DNA from: Sphingomonas mali NBRC 15500
GTDB taxonomy: Bacteria; Pseudomonadota; Alphaproteobacteria; Sphingomonadales; Sphingomonadaceae
Direction of reading: 5' to 3'
Assembly: GCF_001598415.1 (NCBI RefSeq)
Contig: NZ_BCYX01000011.1
Location: forward strand, 57,589-121,588
DNA length: 64,000 nt
Below, one piece after another: positions 1 through 8,684 of the stretch. Made by a program: the position numbers and the translations under genes. Each line of letters starts with the position of its first letter. The first letter of the stretch is position 1. The notes under the pieces are model-generated. The model worked only from the letters and a program-made list of their open reading frames with translations, did no database searches and was not told the DNA's origin.

Positions 1-67
1 CCGCCTGTTGCGCGATGGCCGGTGCCGTCATGATCAGCGCCAAGGCTCCCAGGATGATTCGTCGCAT
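1..67 (-). CDS. N-terminus of a secreted/periplasmic protein (partial)
   Basis: Only the first 22 codons lie in the window; the gene runs off the left edge. The reading begins MRRIILGALALIMTAPAIAQ, with two arginines, a hydrophobic core and an AxA-type signal peptidase I site at about residue 19. The product is therefore exported. It is divergent from the LytTR regulator gene, with under 40 bases between the start codons, so the two may share control. The function cannot be judged from this fragment. Confidence 0.6.
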   Translation of the reverse strand, partial: MRRIILGALALIMTAPAIAQQA

Positions 68-105
68 ATGGTCCTCCGCATCGCTTCGTGGCAGCGTCTG
101 CCGCG

Positions 106-933
106 ATGGCGACGCTTTCCCCCGATCAGCCCGAGCGGCGGCGTCCGCGCAATCGCGGCTTCGCCAATGCCGCACGCAATTTCGCGAACCGCGTCTCGGC
201 CTTGCCAGGCTTCATACCGCTGACGGCCAGCGGGCTCGCGGCGATCGTGCTGGCGACGATCACCGGCGCCTTCGGGACGATCGCAATGGCCTATCCGGCG
301 CGGCTCGGTTTTTGGTCGCTGCTGATCGGCTGGAACATTGCCAAATGGATCGTCTGGTTCGGCTGGCGCGTGCGGCGCCCGCACGATTGGCGCCGCGCGG
401 CGATGATCGGGGCATTGGTGATCAACCTGCCGCTGCCGCTCGAAATCCCGCTAGCGCTCCGCCTGTTCGGGATCCGGACGGCGATCGATCCCGCACGGAC
501 CTGGATCGAAGCCGCAGCGATCAGCGCCACCTTGTTCGTCGCCTTGTTCCTGGCGCGGCGGTCGAGCCGGCGGGAAGTGGCAATCCCCGCCGATACCGGC
601 ATCCTGTTTCGCGCCGGCGTGCGCGAACTCGCCGACGTGCACGGCCTGCGGGCGGAGGACCATTATTGCCGGGTCCATCTCGGCGACGGGCGTTCGCTGC
701 TGGTGCTGGCGCGCTTCGCCGATCTGCGCGCCGAACTGGCGGGGATCGACGGCGAGCAGGTCCATCGCGGCGCCTGGATCGCCGCCGCCGGCATGGACGG
801 CGCGGTGCGCGAGGGGCGGGCGTGGCGGCTGGTGCTCGGCGACGGCACGCGATTGCCGGTCAGCGATACCTACCTTTCCGCGGTCCGCGCGCGCGGCTGG
901 CTCAAGATAAAACCCAAGCTCGGGGTAGCGTAA
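106..933 (+). CDS. Membrane-anchored LytTR-family DNA-binding protein
   Basis: About 275 residues. The N-terminal half has four hydrophobic helices (roughly residues 38-60, 65-85, 95-125 and 135-155). The C-terminal 100 residues look like a LytTR DNA-binding domain: an ARxxEHYxxxH-like core reads RAEDHYCRVHLGDG, then LARFADLRAEL, and HRGAWIAAAGM replaces the usual HRSxxVN segment. It should be a transcription factor tethered to the inner membrane, with no receiver domain, sensing through the helices. A GTG at 88 would add six residues; neither start has a strong ribosome site. It is divergent from a signal-peptide gene, the likely first place to look for a target. Confidence 0.75.
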   Translation: MATLSPDQPERRRPRNRGFANAARNFANRVSALPGFIPLTASGLAAIVLATITGAFGTIAMAYPARLGFWSLLIGWNIAKWIVWFGWRVRRPHDWRRAAMIGALVINLPLPLEIPLALRLFGIRTAIDPARTWIEAAAISATLFVALFLARRSSRREVAIPADTGILFRAGVRELADVHGLRAEDHYCRVHLGDGRSLLVLARFADLRAELAGIDGEQVHRGAWIAAAGMDGAVREGRAWRLVLGDGTRLPVSDTYLSAVRARGWLKIKPKLGVA

Positions 934-992
934 CGCGCACGGGCTCGGTAAGGGCGTCTCACACGACAGCTCAAAGGACCCGCGCCCAGTTC

Positions 993-1448
993 ATGCGCAT
1001 CGCCATCGCGTCCGATCATGCCGCCATCGCGCTCAAGGCGACGCTTGCGGAATGGTTGCGTGCGGCCGGGCATGAGGTCGACGATCTGGGTCCGCACGAC
1101 GGCACGAGCGTCGACTATCCCGATTATGGCTACAAGCTTGCCGATGCCGTCGCTTCCGGCGCGGCCGAACGCGGCGTCGCCTTGTGCGGATCGGGGATCG
1201 GCATCTCGATCGCGGTCAATCGCAATCCGAAAGTTCGCTGCGCTCTCGTCTCGGAGCCGCTATCCGCCGCGCTTGCCCGCGAGCATAACGACGCCAACGC
1301 GATCGCGATGGGGGCGCGCCTGACCGGCGAGGCGATGGCGATCGCCTGCCTCGACGCCTTTCTTTCCACTCCCTTTGCCGGGGGCCGCCACCAGGGCCGG
1401 GTCGACAAGCTCGGCCAGCCGATACCAGCCAATCCAACGAAAGCCTGA
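993..1448 (+). CDS. rpiB: Ribose-5-phosphate isomerase B
   Basis: 151 residues, the usual RpiB/LacAB length. It interconverts ribose 5-phosphate and ribulose 5-phosphate in the cytosolic pentose phosphate pathway. Visible motifs are the N-terminal ASDHAA phosphate-binding loop, the anion hole and catalytic cysteine CGSGIG (Cys65), and AREHNDANAIAMGAR near residue 100. The ATG at 993 gives the canonical N-terminus MRIAIASDHA; the open frame upstream is not conserved in style. It lies 3 bases before glyA and probably starts the rpiB-glyA-nrdR operon. Confidence 0.95.
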   Translation: MRIAIASDHAAIALKATLAEWLRAAGHEVDDLGPHDGTSVDYPDYGYKLADAVASGAAERGVALCGSGIGISIAVNRNPKVRCALVSEPLSAALAREHNDANAIAMGARLTGEAMAIACLDAFLSTPFAGGRHQGRVDKLGQPIPANPTKA

Positions 1449-1451
1449 TCG

Positions 1452-2765
1452 ATGAGCACCAACCCCTCCGCGCTCCACGACGTCCAGCCCGACGGCTATT
1501 TCACCCGCGGCCTGGCCGAGGCCGATCCGGCGGTGTTCGCCGGCGTGCGCCACGAACTCGCCCGCGAGCAGAACCAGATCGAGCTGATCGCGTCGGAGAA
1601 TATCGTCTCCAAGGCGGTGCTCGAAGCGCAGGGGTCGGTGTTCACCAACAAATATGCCGAAGGCTATCCCGGCAAGCGCTATTATCAGGGCTGTCACCCG
1701 TCGGACGAGGTCGAGCAGCTGGCGATCGATCGCGCCAAGGAGCTGTTCGGCTGCGAGTTCGCCAACGTCCAGCCGCATTCCGGGGCGCAGGCGAACGGCG
1801 CGGTGATGCTCGCTTTGGTCAAGCCGGGCGAGACGATCATGGGGCTCAGCCTCGATTCGGGTGGCCACCTGACCCACGGCGCCAAGGCGGCCATGTCGGG
1901 CAAGTGGTTCAACGCGGTGCAATATGGCGTCGACGCCACCACGCACCTGATCGATTTCGAAGAGGTCGCGGCCAAGGCGCGCGAGCATAAACCCAAATTG
2001 ATCATCGCCGGCGGCTCGGCCTATCCGCGCCAGATCGACTTCGCCAAGTTCCGCGCGATCGCGGACGAGGTCGGCGCGATCTTCATGGTCGACATGGCGC
2101 ATTTCGCCGGCCTGGTCGCGGGCGGCGCTCACCCCACCCCGTTCGGCCACGCCCATGTCGTCACCACCACGACGCACAAGACCCTGCGTGGCCCGCGCGG
2201 CGGCGCTGTGTTCACCAATGACGAGGCGATCGCCAAGAAGATCAACTCGGCGGTGTTTCCGGGGCTGCAGGGCGGCCCGCTGATGCACGTCATCGCCGCC
2301 AAGGCGGTCGCGTTCGGCGAGGCGCTGCGCCCCGACTTCAAACTCTACGCCGCGGCGATCATCGAGAATGCCAAGGTGCTGGCGGCGACGCTGGCCGAGC
2401 GCGGCGCGGCGGTGGTCTCGGGTGGCACCGACACGCATCTCGCGCTCATCGACCTGACGCCGCTGGGCGTGACCGGCAAGGACGCCGATGAGGCGCTCGA
2501 GCGCGCCGGCATCACCTGCAACAAGAACGGCATCCCCAACGACCCACTTCCCCCGGTCAAGACCAGCGGCATCCGCGTCGGATCGCCGGCCGGCACCACC
2601 CGCGGATTCGGCCCGGCCGAGTTCCGCGAGATCGGCAATATGGTCGCCGACGTGCTCGACGGACTCGCCAAGAATGGCGAGCAGGGCGACGCGCAAGTCG
2701 AAATGGCTGTGCGTGACCGTGTTAATACGCTATGTCACCGTTTCCCGATTTATCCGGAGGCGTGA
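1452..2765 (+). CDS. glyA: Serine hydroxymethyltransferase
   Basis: 437 residues. This PLP enzyme converts serine and tetrahydrofolate to glycine and 5,10-methylene-THF, feeding one-carbon metabolism. The PLP-binding lysine is Lys243 in [14 protein letters not shown], the family signature. SENIVS, the [14 protein letters not shown] stretch and GLQGGP are also present. The start is 3 bases after rpiB and the 3' end abuts a zinc-ribbon gene, so it sits inside a tight operon ending with nrdR. Confidence 0.98.
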   Translation: MSTNPSALHDVQPDGYFTRGLAEADPAVFAGVRHELAREQNQIELIASENIVSKAVLEAQGSVFTNKYAEGYPGKRYYQGCHPSDEVEQLAIDRAKELFGCEFANVQPHSGAQANGAVMLALVKPGETIMGLSLDSGGHLTHGAKAAMSGKWFNAVQYGVDATTHLIDFEEVAAKAREHKPKLIIAGGSAYPRQIDFAKFRAIADEVGAIFMVDMAHFAGLVAGGAHPTPFGHAHVVTTTTHKTLRGPRGGAVFTNDEAIAKKINSAVFPGLQGGPLMHVIAAKAVAFGEALRPDFKLYAAAIIENAKVLAATLAERGAAVVSGGTDTHLALIDLTPLGVTGKDADEALERAGITCNKNGIPNDPLPPVKTSGIRVGSPAGTTRGFGPAEFREIGNMVADVLDGLAKNGEQGDAQVEMAVRDRVNTLCHRFPIYPEA

Positions 2766-2768
2766 GAG

Positions 2769-3083
2769 ATGAGTGACGACAATCTGAAGCGGATGTGCGC
2801 GCATTGCGACGCGGCCCTGCCCGACGGCGCAAAATTCTGTCCGGCCTGCGGTGTGGCGACCGGCGACGGTTCAAGCACCTTTGAGGAAGCGAAGGCGTTC
2901 GTGATGAACAGCGCGTCCGAGGCCGAAAAGACCGCGCGCGAGCTCATGAAGAACGAAGATGCGCAGAAGATCGCGGGTGCCGCCGCAGTCGGCGCGGTCG
3001 CGGCGATCGTGTTGCCGATCTCGATGGTGACGGGCGCGGTTATCGGCGCCGGGATCATGGCGTATAACCGGTTCGCCAAATAA
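2769..3083 (+). CDS. Small zinc-ribbon protein
   Basis: 104 residues. An N-terminal double CxxC zinc ribbon (CAHCDAALPDGAKFCPACG, residues 11-29) is followed by a charged helix and a hydrophobic, alanine/glycine-rich segment near residues 70-100 that could enter the membrane. A strong GGAGG precedes the ATG. It lies between glyA and nrdR. The zinc ribbon may bind nucleic acid or protein; no specific function is known to me. Confidence 0.75.
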   Translation: MSDDNLKRMCAHCDAALPDGAKFCPACGVATGDGSSTFEEAKAFVMNSASEAEKTARELMKNEDAQKIAGAAAVGAVAAIVLPISMVTGAVIGAGIMAYNRFAK

Positions 3084-3093
3084 GGGGACTTTG

Positions 3094-3306
3094 ATGAGTT
3101 CTTCGGACGAAACGCTCGCAGCCGCCCGCGCCGCGCTCCACCGCTCGCGCGCCGGTGAGCCCGAACCGGGCGTCGGCGGCGCGATGAAGCGCGGCGCGGT
3201 GCTGGGCGCGATCGTTTCATTGCCGGTCGCGGGCATTGGCGTGATCGGCGGCGCGGTGATCGGTGCCGGCGCCGCCGCGCTCGACAGACTGACGAAGAAG
3301 GACTGA
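3094..3306 (+). CDS. Small glycine-zipper-like membrane protein
   Basis: 70 residues from the ATG at 3094; a TTG just before would add one Met. The C-terminal half is small-residue rich (GAIVSLPVAGIGVIGGAVIG) and resembles a glycine-zipper membrane helix. GGGGACT sits at ribosome-site distance. Its tail resembles that of the preceding zinc-ribbon protein (VIGAGIMAY compared with VIGAGAAAL), so the two may act together or be partly duplicated. Function unknown. Confidence 0.6.
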   Translation: MSSSDETLAAARAALHRSRAGEPEPGVGGAMKRGAVLGAIVSLPVAGIGVIGGAVIGAGAAALDRLTKKD

Positions 3307-3312
3307 TCGACT

Positions 3313-3777
3313 TTGCGCTGCCCCTTTTGCGGTCACGAAGACAGCCAGGTTAAGGATTCGCGCCCGACCGAGGACGGCGCGGCGATCCGCCGCCGGCGGC
3401 AATGCGAGGGCTGCGCGGCGCGCTTCACGACGTTCGAGCGTATCCAGTTGCGCGATCTGGTCGTGCTCAAGAGCGACGACCGCCGCGAACCGTTCGACCG
3501 CGAGAAATTGATGCGCTCGATTTCGGTCGCGACGCGCAAGCGCCCGATCGACCCGGTGCGGATCGAGAAACTGGTATCGGGAATCCAGCGTCAGCTCGAA
3601 ACATCGGGCGATCCCGAAATCCGCGCGCAGCAGATCGGCCAGATGGTGATGGAGGGGCTGAAGGGCCTCGATTCGGTCGCCTATATCCGCTTCGCCAGCG
3701 TCTATAAGGACTTCACCGAGGCGAAGGATTTCGAGGAATTCGCCGGGTCGGTGAGCGAGATCGGGGCGAAGCCTTAG
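3313..3777 (+). CDS. nrdR: Transcriptional repressor NrdR
   Basis: 154 residues. NrdR senses ATP/dATP and represses ribonucleotide reductase genes. The N-terminus is a zinc finger ([15 protein letters not shown] and [12 protein letters not shown]). It is followed by an ATP-cone ([20 protein letters not shown]) at about residues 49-139. The start codon is TTG, fixed by the family N-terminus MRCPFCG. It is the last gene of the rpiB-glyA operon, a common alphaproteobacterial arrangement that links nucleotide and one-carbon metabolism. Confidence 0.96.
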   Translation: MRCPFCGHEDSQVKDSRPTEDGAAIRRRRQCEGCAARFTTFERIQLRDLVVLKSDDRREPFDREKLMRSISVATRKRPIDPVRIEKLVSGIQRQLETSGDPEIRAQQIGQMVMEGLKGLDSVAYIRFASVYKDFTEAKDFEEFAGSVSEIGAKP

Positions 3778-3816
3778 CGCCGGCAGCAGCGTCCGGCCGC
3801 GCCACAAAATACGGCC

Positions 3817-3903
3817 GTCACCCCGGCCTTGTGCCGGGGTCCACCGTGCCCCAATCCCTGGGCCAAGCGGCTCGGTGGATGCCGGCACAAGGCCGGCATG
3901 ACG
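3817..3903. repeat. Intergenic palindromic repeat, family A copy 1
   Basis: The element opens with GTCACCCCGGCCTTGTGCCG and closes with the near-inverse GCCGGCACAAGGCCGGCATG. Each end can also fold on itself. It lies between nrdR and the MATE gene. Six more full copies and one half copy occur in this window, all between genes. It may also act as a bidirectional transcription barrier. Confidence 0.85.
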
Positions 3904-3974
3904 ATTAGATTTGAGCCCATCCGCTCGCCAATCTCGACGTGACGCCGGCCGCACCTCCGATTAGGTCCACGGCC

Positions 3975-5330
3975 ATGACCGCCTCCGCGATCACTCGCCG
4001 TTCGATCGTCGCGCAAGCCTGGCCGATCATGATCGGGCAGATCACCGTGCCGCTGGTCGGGCTGGTCGACACCGCGATCATCGGCCGGACCGGTGACGCT
4101 GTGGCGCTGGCGGCGGTCGCGCTCGGCAGTTTCGTGGTGACGTTCCTGTTCTGGACCTTCGGCTTCCTGCGGATGGGGATGACCGGTCTGACCGCGCAGG
4201 CCGAGGGCGCCAAGGACGGGCAAGAGGTACGCGCGCTGCTGGTTCGTGGCATCGCTTTGGGAGTCGGACTCGGTGCTGCCCTGCTCGCGCTCCAGGCGGT
4301 GATCGTCCCGCTCGCGTTCCGCATCTTCGCGGGATCGGGCGAACTCGACGCGGTGGCCGAAGGGTTCGTCGCCGCGCGACTGTTCGGCGCGCCCGCCGCG
4401 CTTGCAGGTTTCGCGATCAATGGCTGGCTGCTTGGACTGGGCCGCACACGCGCTGCCTTGCTGCTCCAGGTCGTGATGAACGCCGCCAACATCACGCTCG
4501 ATTTGATCTTCGTCTGGCATTTAGGCTGGGGCGCGCGCGGCGTCGGGTTGGGGACGTCGAGCGCGGAGTGGATCGCGCTGGCGACCGGACTTGCCATCGC
4601 CGCCGTCGTGCTGGGGCGCGACGGCCGCGCCGCGATCCGCGGCGAAGCGGCGCGAGCGTTCGAGCCGGCGGCGCTCAAGCGGCTGTTCGGGGTCAATGCC
4701 GACATCATGGTCCGCACCGTCGCGCTGCTGATCCTGTTCGGCTGGTTCGCCAATGCCGGCGCGCGATTGGGGCCGGTCCAACTCGGCGCCAACCATGTCC
4801 TGTCGCAATTCGTCGGCCTCGCCGCCTATGTGCTCGACGGCTTCGCCTTTACCGCCGAATCGCGCGTCGGCCAGGCGATCGGCGCCAAGTCGCGGAGCGA
4901 TTTCCTCCGTGCGATCCGCCTGACCGGCGAATTCTCGTTCGCCAGCGGGCTGGTCTTCGTCGCGGCGATCGCCTTCGGCGGGCACTTCCTGGTCGAGCTG
5001 ATGACTAGCAACCCGCAGGTCCAGGAGCGCGCGCTGGCGCTCGCGCCGTTCGCCGCGCTGCAGCCGTTGATCGGCGCGCCGGCCTGGCTGCTCGACGGCA
5101 TCTTTATCGGTGCGACACGCGGCAAGGCATTGAGAAACGCCGCGATCCTGTCGACCGCTTTGTATATCGCGACCGATCTGGCGATGCGCCCCTGGGGCGC
5201 GCTCGGCGTGTGGATCGCGCTGACCATGAGCTATGTCTATCGCGCCGGCGCGCTCGCTTTGTGGTGGCCGGGGCTGCTCAAGGACGTGGGAACGCCCCCG
5301 CCGCTTGCGGAACCGTCCCCCGGGACCTAG
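3975..5330 (+). CDS. MATE family efflux transporter (DinF-like)
   Basis: 451 residues with about twelve hydrophobic helices in two similar halves. The N-terminal [20 protein letters not shown] stretch is typical of MATE/DinF proteins, which export cationic drugs or organic solutes using Na+ or H+ gradients. I chose ATG 3975; a GTG at 3939 would add a 12-residue non-hydrophobic tail. It stands alone after a palindromic repeat and before argG. The substrate cannot be predicted. Confidence 0.88.
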   Translation: MTASAITRRSIVAQAWPIMIGQITVPLVGLVDTAIIGRTGDAVALAAVALGSFVVTFLFWTFGFLRMGMTGLTAQAEGAKDGQEVRALLVRGIALGVGLGAALLALQAVIVPLAFRIFAGSGELDAVAEGFVAARLFGAPAALAGFAINGWLLGLGRTRAALLLQVVMNAANITLDLIFVWHLGWGARGVGLGTSSAEWIALATGLAIAAVVLGRDGRAAIRGEAARAFEPAALKRLFGVNADIMVRTVALLILFGWFANAGARLGPVQLGANHVLSQFVGLAAYVLDGFAFTAESRVGQAIGAKSRSDFLRAIRLTGEFSFASGLVFVAAIAFGGHFLVELMTSNPQVQERALALAPFAALQPLIGAPAWLLDGIFIGATRGKALRNAAILSTALYIATDLAMRPWGALGVWIALTMSYVYRAGALALWWPGLLKDVGTPPPLAEPSPGT

Positions 5331-5371
5331 ACGCGCTCGCGATTCCCCTAATTCCAGTTCGCGGAGCCGCC

Positions 5372-6616
5372 ATGTCGGAACAGATCAATCGTCCAGCCGG
5401 CGAAGCCGGTATCAATAGGGTTGTCCTCGCCTATTCGGGCGGCCTCGACACCAGCGTCATCCTCAAATGGCTGCAGCAGACCTATCAGTGCGAGGTGGTG
5501 ACCTTCACCGCCGACCTCGGCCAGGGCGAGGAGCTCGAGCCGGCGCGCAAGAAGGCAGAGATGGCGGGGGTCAAGCCCGAGCACATCTTCATCGACGATC
5601 TGCGCGAGGAGTTCGTCAAGGACTACGTCTTCCCGATGATGCGCGCCAACGCGCTCTATGAAGGCCTGTACCTGCTCGGCACCTCGATCGCGCGGCCGCT
5701 GATCGCCAAGCGCCAGATCGAGATCGCCAAGCTCGTCAATGCCGATGCGGTCAGCCATGGCGCCACCGGCAAGGGCAACGATCAGGTTCGCTTCGAACTC
5801 GGCTATTATGCGCTCGCCCCCGACATCAAGGTGATCGCGCCGTGGCGCGAATGGGACCTGACCAGCCGCACCCGGTTGATCGAGTTCGCCGAACAGCACC
5901 AGATTCCGGTTTCGAAGGACAAGCGCGGCGAAGCGCCGTTCTCGACCGACGCCAACCTTCTCCACACCTCGTCCGAGGGCAAGGTGCTCGAGGATCCGTG
6001 GGAGGAAGTGCCGGACTACGTCTATTCGCGCACCGACAATCCCGAGGATGCGCCCGACACGCCCGAGATCATCACGATCGATTTCGAGCGCGGCGACGGC
6101 GTCGCACTGAACGGTGAGGGCATGTCGCCCGCGACGCTCCTCACCAAGCTCAACGAGCTCGGCAAGCGCCACGGCATCGGCCGGCTCGACCTGGTCGAGA
6201 ACCGTTTCGTCGGCATGAAGTCGCGCGGCATGTACGAGACGCCGGGCGGCACCATCTATCACCTCGCGCATCGCGGCATCGAGCAATTGACGCTCGACCG
6301 CGGCGCCGCGCACCTGAAGGACGAGCTCGCGCCGCGTTATGCCGAGCTGATCTATAACGGCTTCTGGTTCTCGCCCGAGCGCGAGATGCTCCAGGCGGCG
6401 ATCGACCATAGCCAGGAAAAAGTCACCGGAACGGTACGGCTCAAGCTCTATAAGGGCGGGGTCTATGTGATCGGCCGCAAATCGCCTTATTCGCTCTACA
6501 GCGAGAAGGTCGTGACCTTCGAGGACGATCAGGGCGCGTACGACCAGCGCGACGCGGCGGGGTTCATCAAGCTCAACGCGCTGCGGCTGCGGCTGCTCGG
6601 GCGGCGGGATCGCTGA
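5372..6616 (+). CDS. argG: Argininosuccinate synthase
   Basis: 414 residues, normal length. It joins citrulline and aspartate with ATP in arginine synthesis. The N-terminal ATP pyrophosphatase loop AYSGGLDTS, the [15 protein letters not shown] segment and [13 protein letters not shown] are all present. The frame is open upstream, but ATG 5372 gives the usual N-terminus just before the P-loop. It appears monocistronic and is followed by a hairpin. Confidence 0.97.
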   Translation: MSEQINRPAGEAGINRVVLAYSGGLDTSVILKWLQQTYQCEVVTFTADLGQGEELEPARKKAEMAGVKPEHIFIDDLREEFVKDYVFPMMRANALYEGLYLLGTSIARPLIAKRQIEIAKLVNADAVSHGATGKGNDQVRFELGYYALAPDIKVIAPWREWDLTSRTRLIEFAEQHQIPVSKDKRGEAPFSTDANLLHTSSEGKVLEDPWEEVPDYVYSRTDNPEDAPDTPEIITIDFERGDGVALNGEGMSPATLLTKLNELGKRHGIGRLDLVENRFVGMKSRGMYETPGGTIYHLAHRGIEQLTLDRGAAHLKDELAPRYAELIYNGFWFSPEREMLQAAIDHSQEKVTGTVRLKLYKGGVYVIGRKSPYSLYSEKVVTFEDDQGAYDQRDAAGFIKLNALRLRLLGRRDR

Positions 6617-6622
6617 CGCGGG

Positions 6623-6644
6623 CTGCGCTTCGATTGAAGCGCAG
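6623..6644 (+). terminator. Hairpin after argG
   Basis: A perfect 9-bp stem (CTGCGCTTC / GAAGCGCAG) with a GATT loop starts 7 bases after the argG stop. No U-tract follows, so it may only stabilise the 3' end or act with Rho. Confidence 0.5.
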
Positions 6645-6771
6645 TCGCCCCCGGCGCTTGGTGATCGTCTGTTTGGTCGACGGCACGCCCTAATCGCTCG
6701 CGCTTTAGGAGAGCGTTAACCACTTTCCGCCAAGGCTCCCTCCGACCATCGCGGTTCGGGGGAAAGTAGAC

Positions 6772-8283
6772 ATGCGGGACGACCAGGCAGTCGATGTCGC
6801 GATCATCGGCGCCGGCCCGGCGGGCCTGACCGCCGCGTACCAGCTTACCAAGCTCGGCTATTCGGTTACCGTGATCGAGAAGGATCCGGTCTATGTCGGC
6901 GGCATCAGCCGCACCGTCGAGCATGACGGCTTCCGGTTCGATATCGGCGGCCACCGTTTCTTCTCGAAATCGAAAGAAGTGGTCGATCTCTGGAACGAGA
7001 TCCTGCCCGACGATTTCATCGAACGCCCGCGGATGAGCCGCATCTATTACGAGGGCAAGTTCTACAGCTATCCCTTGCGCGGGTTCGAGGCGCTGATGAA
7101 TCTCGGCATCTGGCGCTCGGCCATGTGCATGCTGAGCTACGCCAAGGCCAAGGCATTTCCGACCAAGGATCCGCGCTCGTTCGAGCAATGGGTGGTCAAT
7201 CAGTTCGGCCACAAACTCTATTCGATCTTCTTCAAGACCTATACCGAAAAGGTCTGGGGCATGCCGTGCGACGAGATGTCGGCGGACTGGGCGGCGCAGC
7301 GCATCAAGGGACTGAGCCTGGGCGGTGCGGTGATCGACGGACTCAAGCGTTCGCTCGGGCTCAACAAGCGGCGCAACGACGGCATGGCGGTCAAGACATT
7401 GCTCGAAACCTTCCGCTATCCGCGCCAGGGGCCGGGCATGATGTGGGATGCAGCGCGCGACAAGGTGGTGGCCGGCGGCAACCGCGTGCTGATGGGAACC
7501 GCGCTGCATCAGATCAGCCAGGACCAGGCGACGGGGCGCTGGCGCGTCGCGGCGCGCCGTGGCGACGAGATGCTGACGATCAATGCCGGCCATGTCATCT
7601 CATCCGCGCCGATGCGCGAGCTGGCCGGGCGAATTCATCCTCTGCCAGCGACGTTGCCCAACGCGCTCGACCTCAATTACCGCGACTTCCTGACGGTGGC
7701 GCTGATGATCCGGTCGGACGATCTGTTCCCCGACAATTGGATCTATATCCACGACCCGCGCGTGAAGGTCGGCCGCGTCCAGAATTTCCGCAGCTGGTCG
7801 CCAGAAATGGTGCCCGACGAAGCGCTTGCCTGTGTCGGCCTCGAATATTTCTGTTTTGAAGGCGATGGTCTGTGGTCGGCGTCGGACGACGATCTTGTCG
7901 CGCTGGCGACGAAGGAACTCGCGACTTTGGGGCTGGCGGATCCGGCCACTGTCGTCGGCGGGCGCGTCGTGCGGCAGGAAAAGGCCTATCCCGTCTATGA
8001 CGACGCCTACCGGACGAATGTCGAGGAAATGCGCGGCGAGCTCGAAGCGCGCTATCCGACGCTACACCTGGTCGGCCGCAACGGCATGCATCGCTACAAC
8101 AATCAGGATCACGCGATGATGACCGCGATGCTCACCGTCCGCAACATCCAGGCCGACGAGCGGATCTACGATATCTGGGCGGTCAACGAGGACGCCGAAT
8201 ATCACGAGAGCGGTAATGAGGGCGAACGCGCCGCCCTCGCATCCGAACGCCTCGTGCCTGCCCGCTTGGGAGCGGCCGCCTGA
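6772..8283 (+). CDS. FAD-dependent amine-oxidase-fold oxidoreductase
   Basis: 503 residues. The N-terminus is a dinucleotide-binding fold (IIGAGPAGLTAAYQL) followed by the FAD-stabilising GGISRT and the GGHRFFSK motif. That motif is seen in UDP-galactopyranose-mutase-like and protoporphyrinogen-oxidase-like proteins of cell-surface clusters. The C-terminus has the FAD-contact segment NGMHRYNNQDHAMMTAML. It is the first gene of an overlapping set with GtrA and two polytopic membrane proteins, which suggests a role in modifying a sugar or polyprenyl-linked substrate. The substrate is not known. A 155-base leader separates it from argG. Confidence 0.85.
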   Translation: MRDDQAVDVAIIGAGPAGLTAAYQLTKLGYSVTVIEKDPVYVGGISRTVEHDGFRFDIGGHRFFSKSKEVVDLWNEILPDDFIERPRMSRIYYEGKFYSYPLRGFEALMNLGIWRSAMCMLSYAKAKAFPTKDPRSFEQWVVNQFGHKLYSIFFKTYTEKVWGMPCDEMSADWAAQRIKGLSLGGAVIDGLKRSLGLNKRRNDGMAVKTLLETFRYPRQGPGMMWDAARDKVVAGGNRVLMGTALHQISQDQATGRWRVAARRGDEMLTINAGHVISSAPMRELAGRIHPLPATLPNALDLNYRDFLTVALMIRSDDLFPDNWIYIHDPRVKVGRVQNFRSWSPEMVPDEALACVGLEYFCFEGDGLWSASDDDLVALATKELATLGLADPATVVGGRVVRQEKAYPVYDDAYRTNVEEMRGELEARYPTLHLVGRNGMHRYNNQDHAMMTAMLTVRNIQADERIYDIWAVNEDAEYHESGNEGERAALASERLVPARLGAAA

Positions 8284-8684
8284 TGAATCGCGTCATGGCC
8301 TTGCTGTGGCGAGCAACCTATCTGCGCTATCTGGCCGCGAGCGTCGTTGCGCTTGGCGTCGATGTCTCGCTGTTCATGGCGCTCCAGGCCACCGGCATGC
8401 CGATCGCGCTGCTGTCGGCGCTCAGCTACAGTGCGGGCATCCTGATCCATTGGCTGATGTCGAGCCGGCTGGTGTTCGCCGGTGACCTGCGCGACGTCGG
8501 CATCGAACGTACGCGGCAACAGGCGCTGTTCCTGCTCTCGGCCTTTGCCGGTCTGCTGATCACCGTCGGGATCGTCAGCCTTGCGGTTCAATTCGGACTC
8601 GACGCCCGGCTGGCCAAACTGGTCGCGATCGCGGCGAGCTTCCAGGCCACCTATCTGCTGCGATCGAAAATCGTCTTCGCATGA
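8283..8684 (+). CDS. GtrA family membrane protein
   Basis: 133 residues with four hydrophobic helices, typical of GtrA, which is thought to flip polyprenyl-phosphate-linked sugars across the inner membrane. Its ATG overlaps the stop of the FAD oxidoreductase by one base and its own stop overlaps the next gene by four, so translation is probably coupled. The order oxidoreductase, GtrA, GT-C-like protein fits delivery of a lipid-linked sugar to a periplasm-facing glycosyltransferase. Confidence 0.88.
   Translation: MNRVMALLWRATYLRYLAASVVALGVDVSLFMALQATGMPIALLSALSYSAGILIHWLMSSRLVFAGDLRDVGIERTRQQALFLLSAFAGLLITVGIVSLAVQFGLDARLAKLVAIAASFQATYLLRSKIVFA

Noticed and set aside
1260..2696. A 478-residue minus-strand frame antisense to glyA
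   Set aside because: Composition is that of a shadow; glyA has all SHMT motifs.
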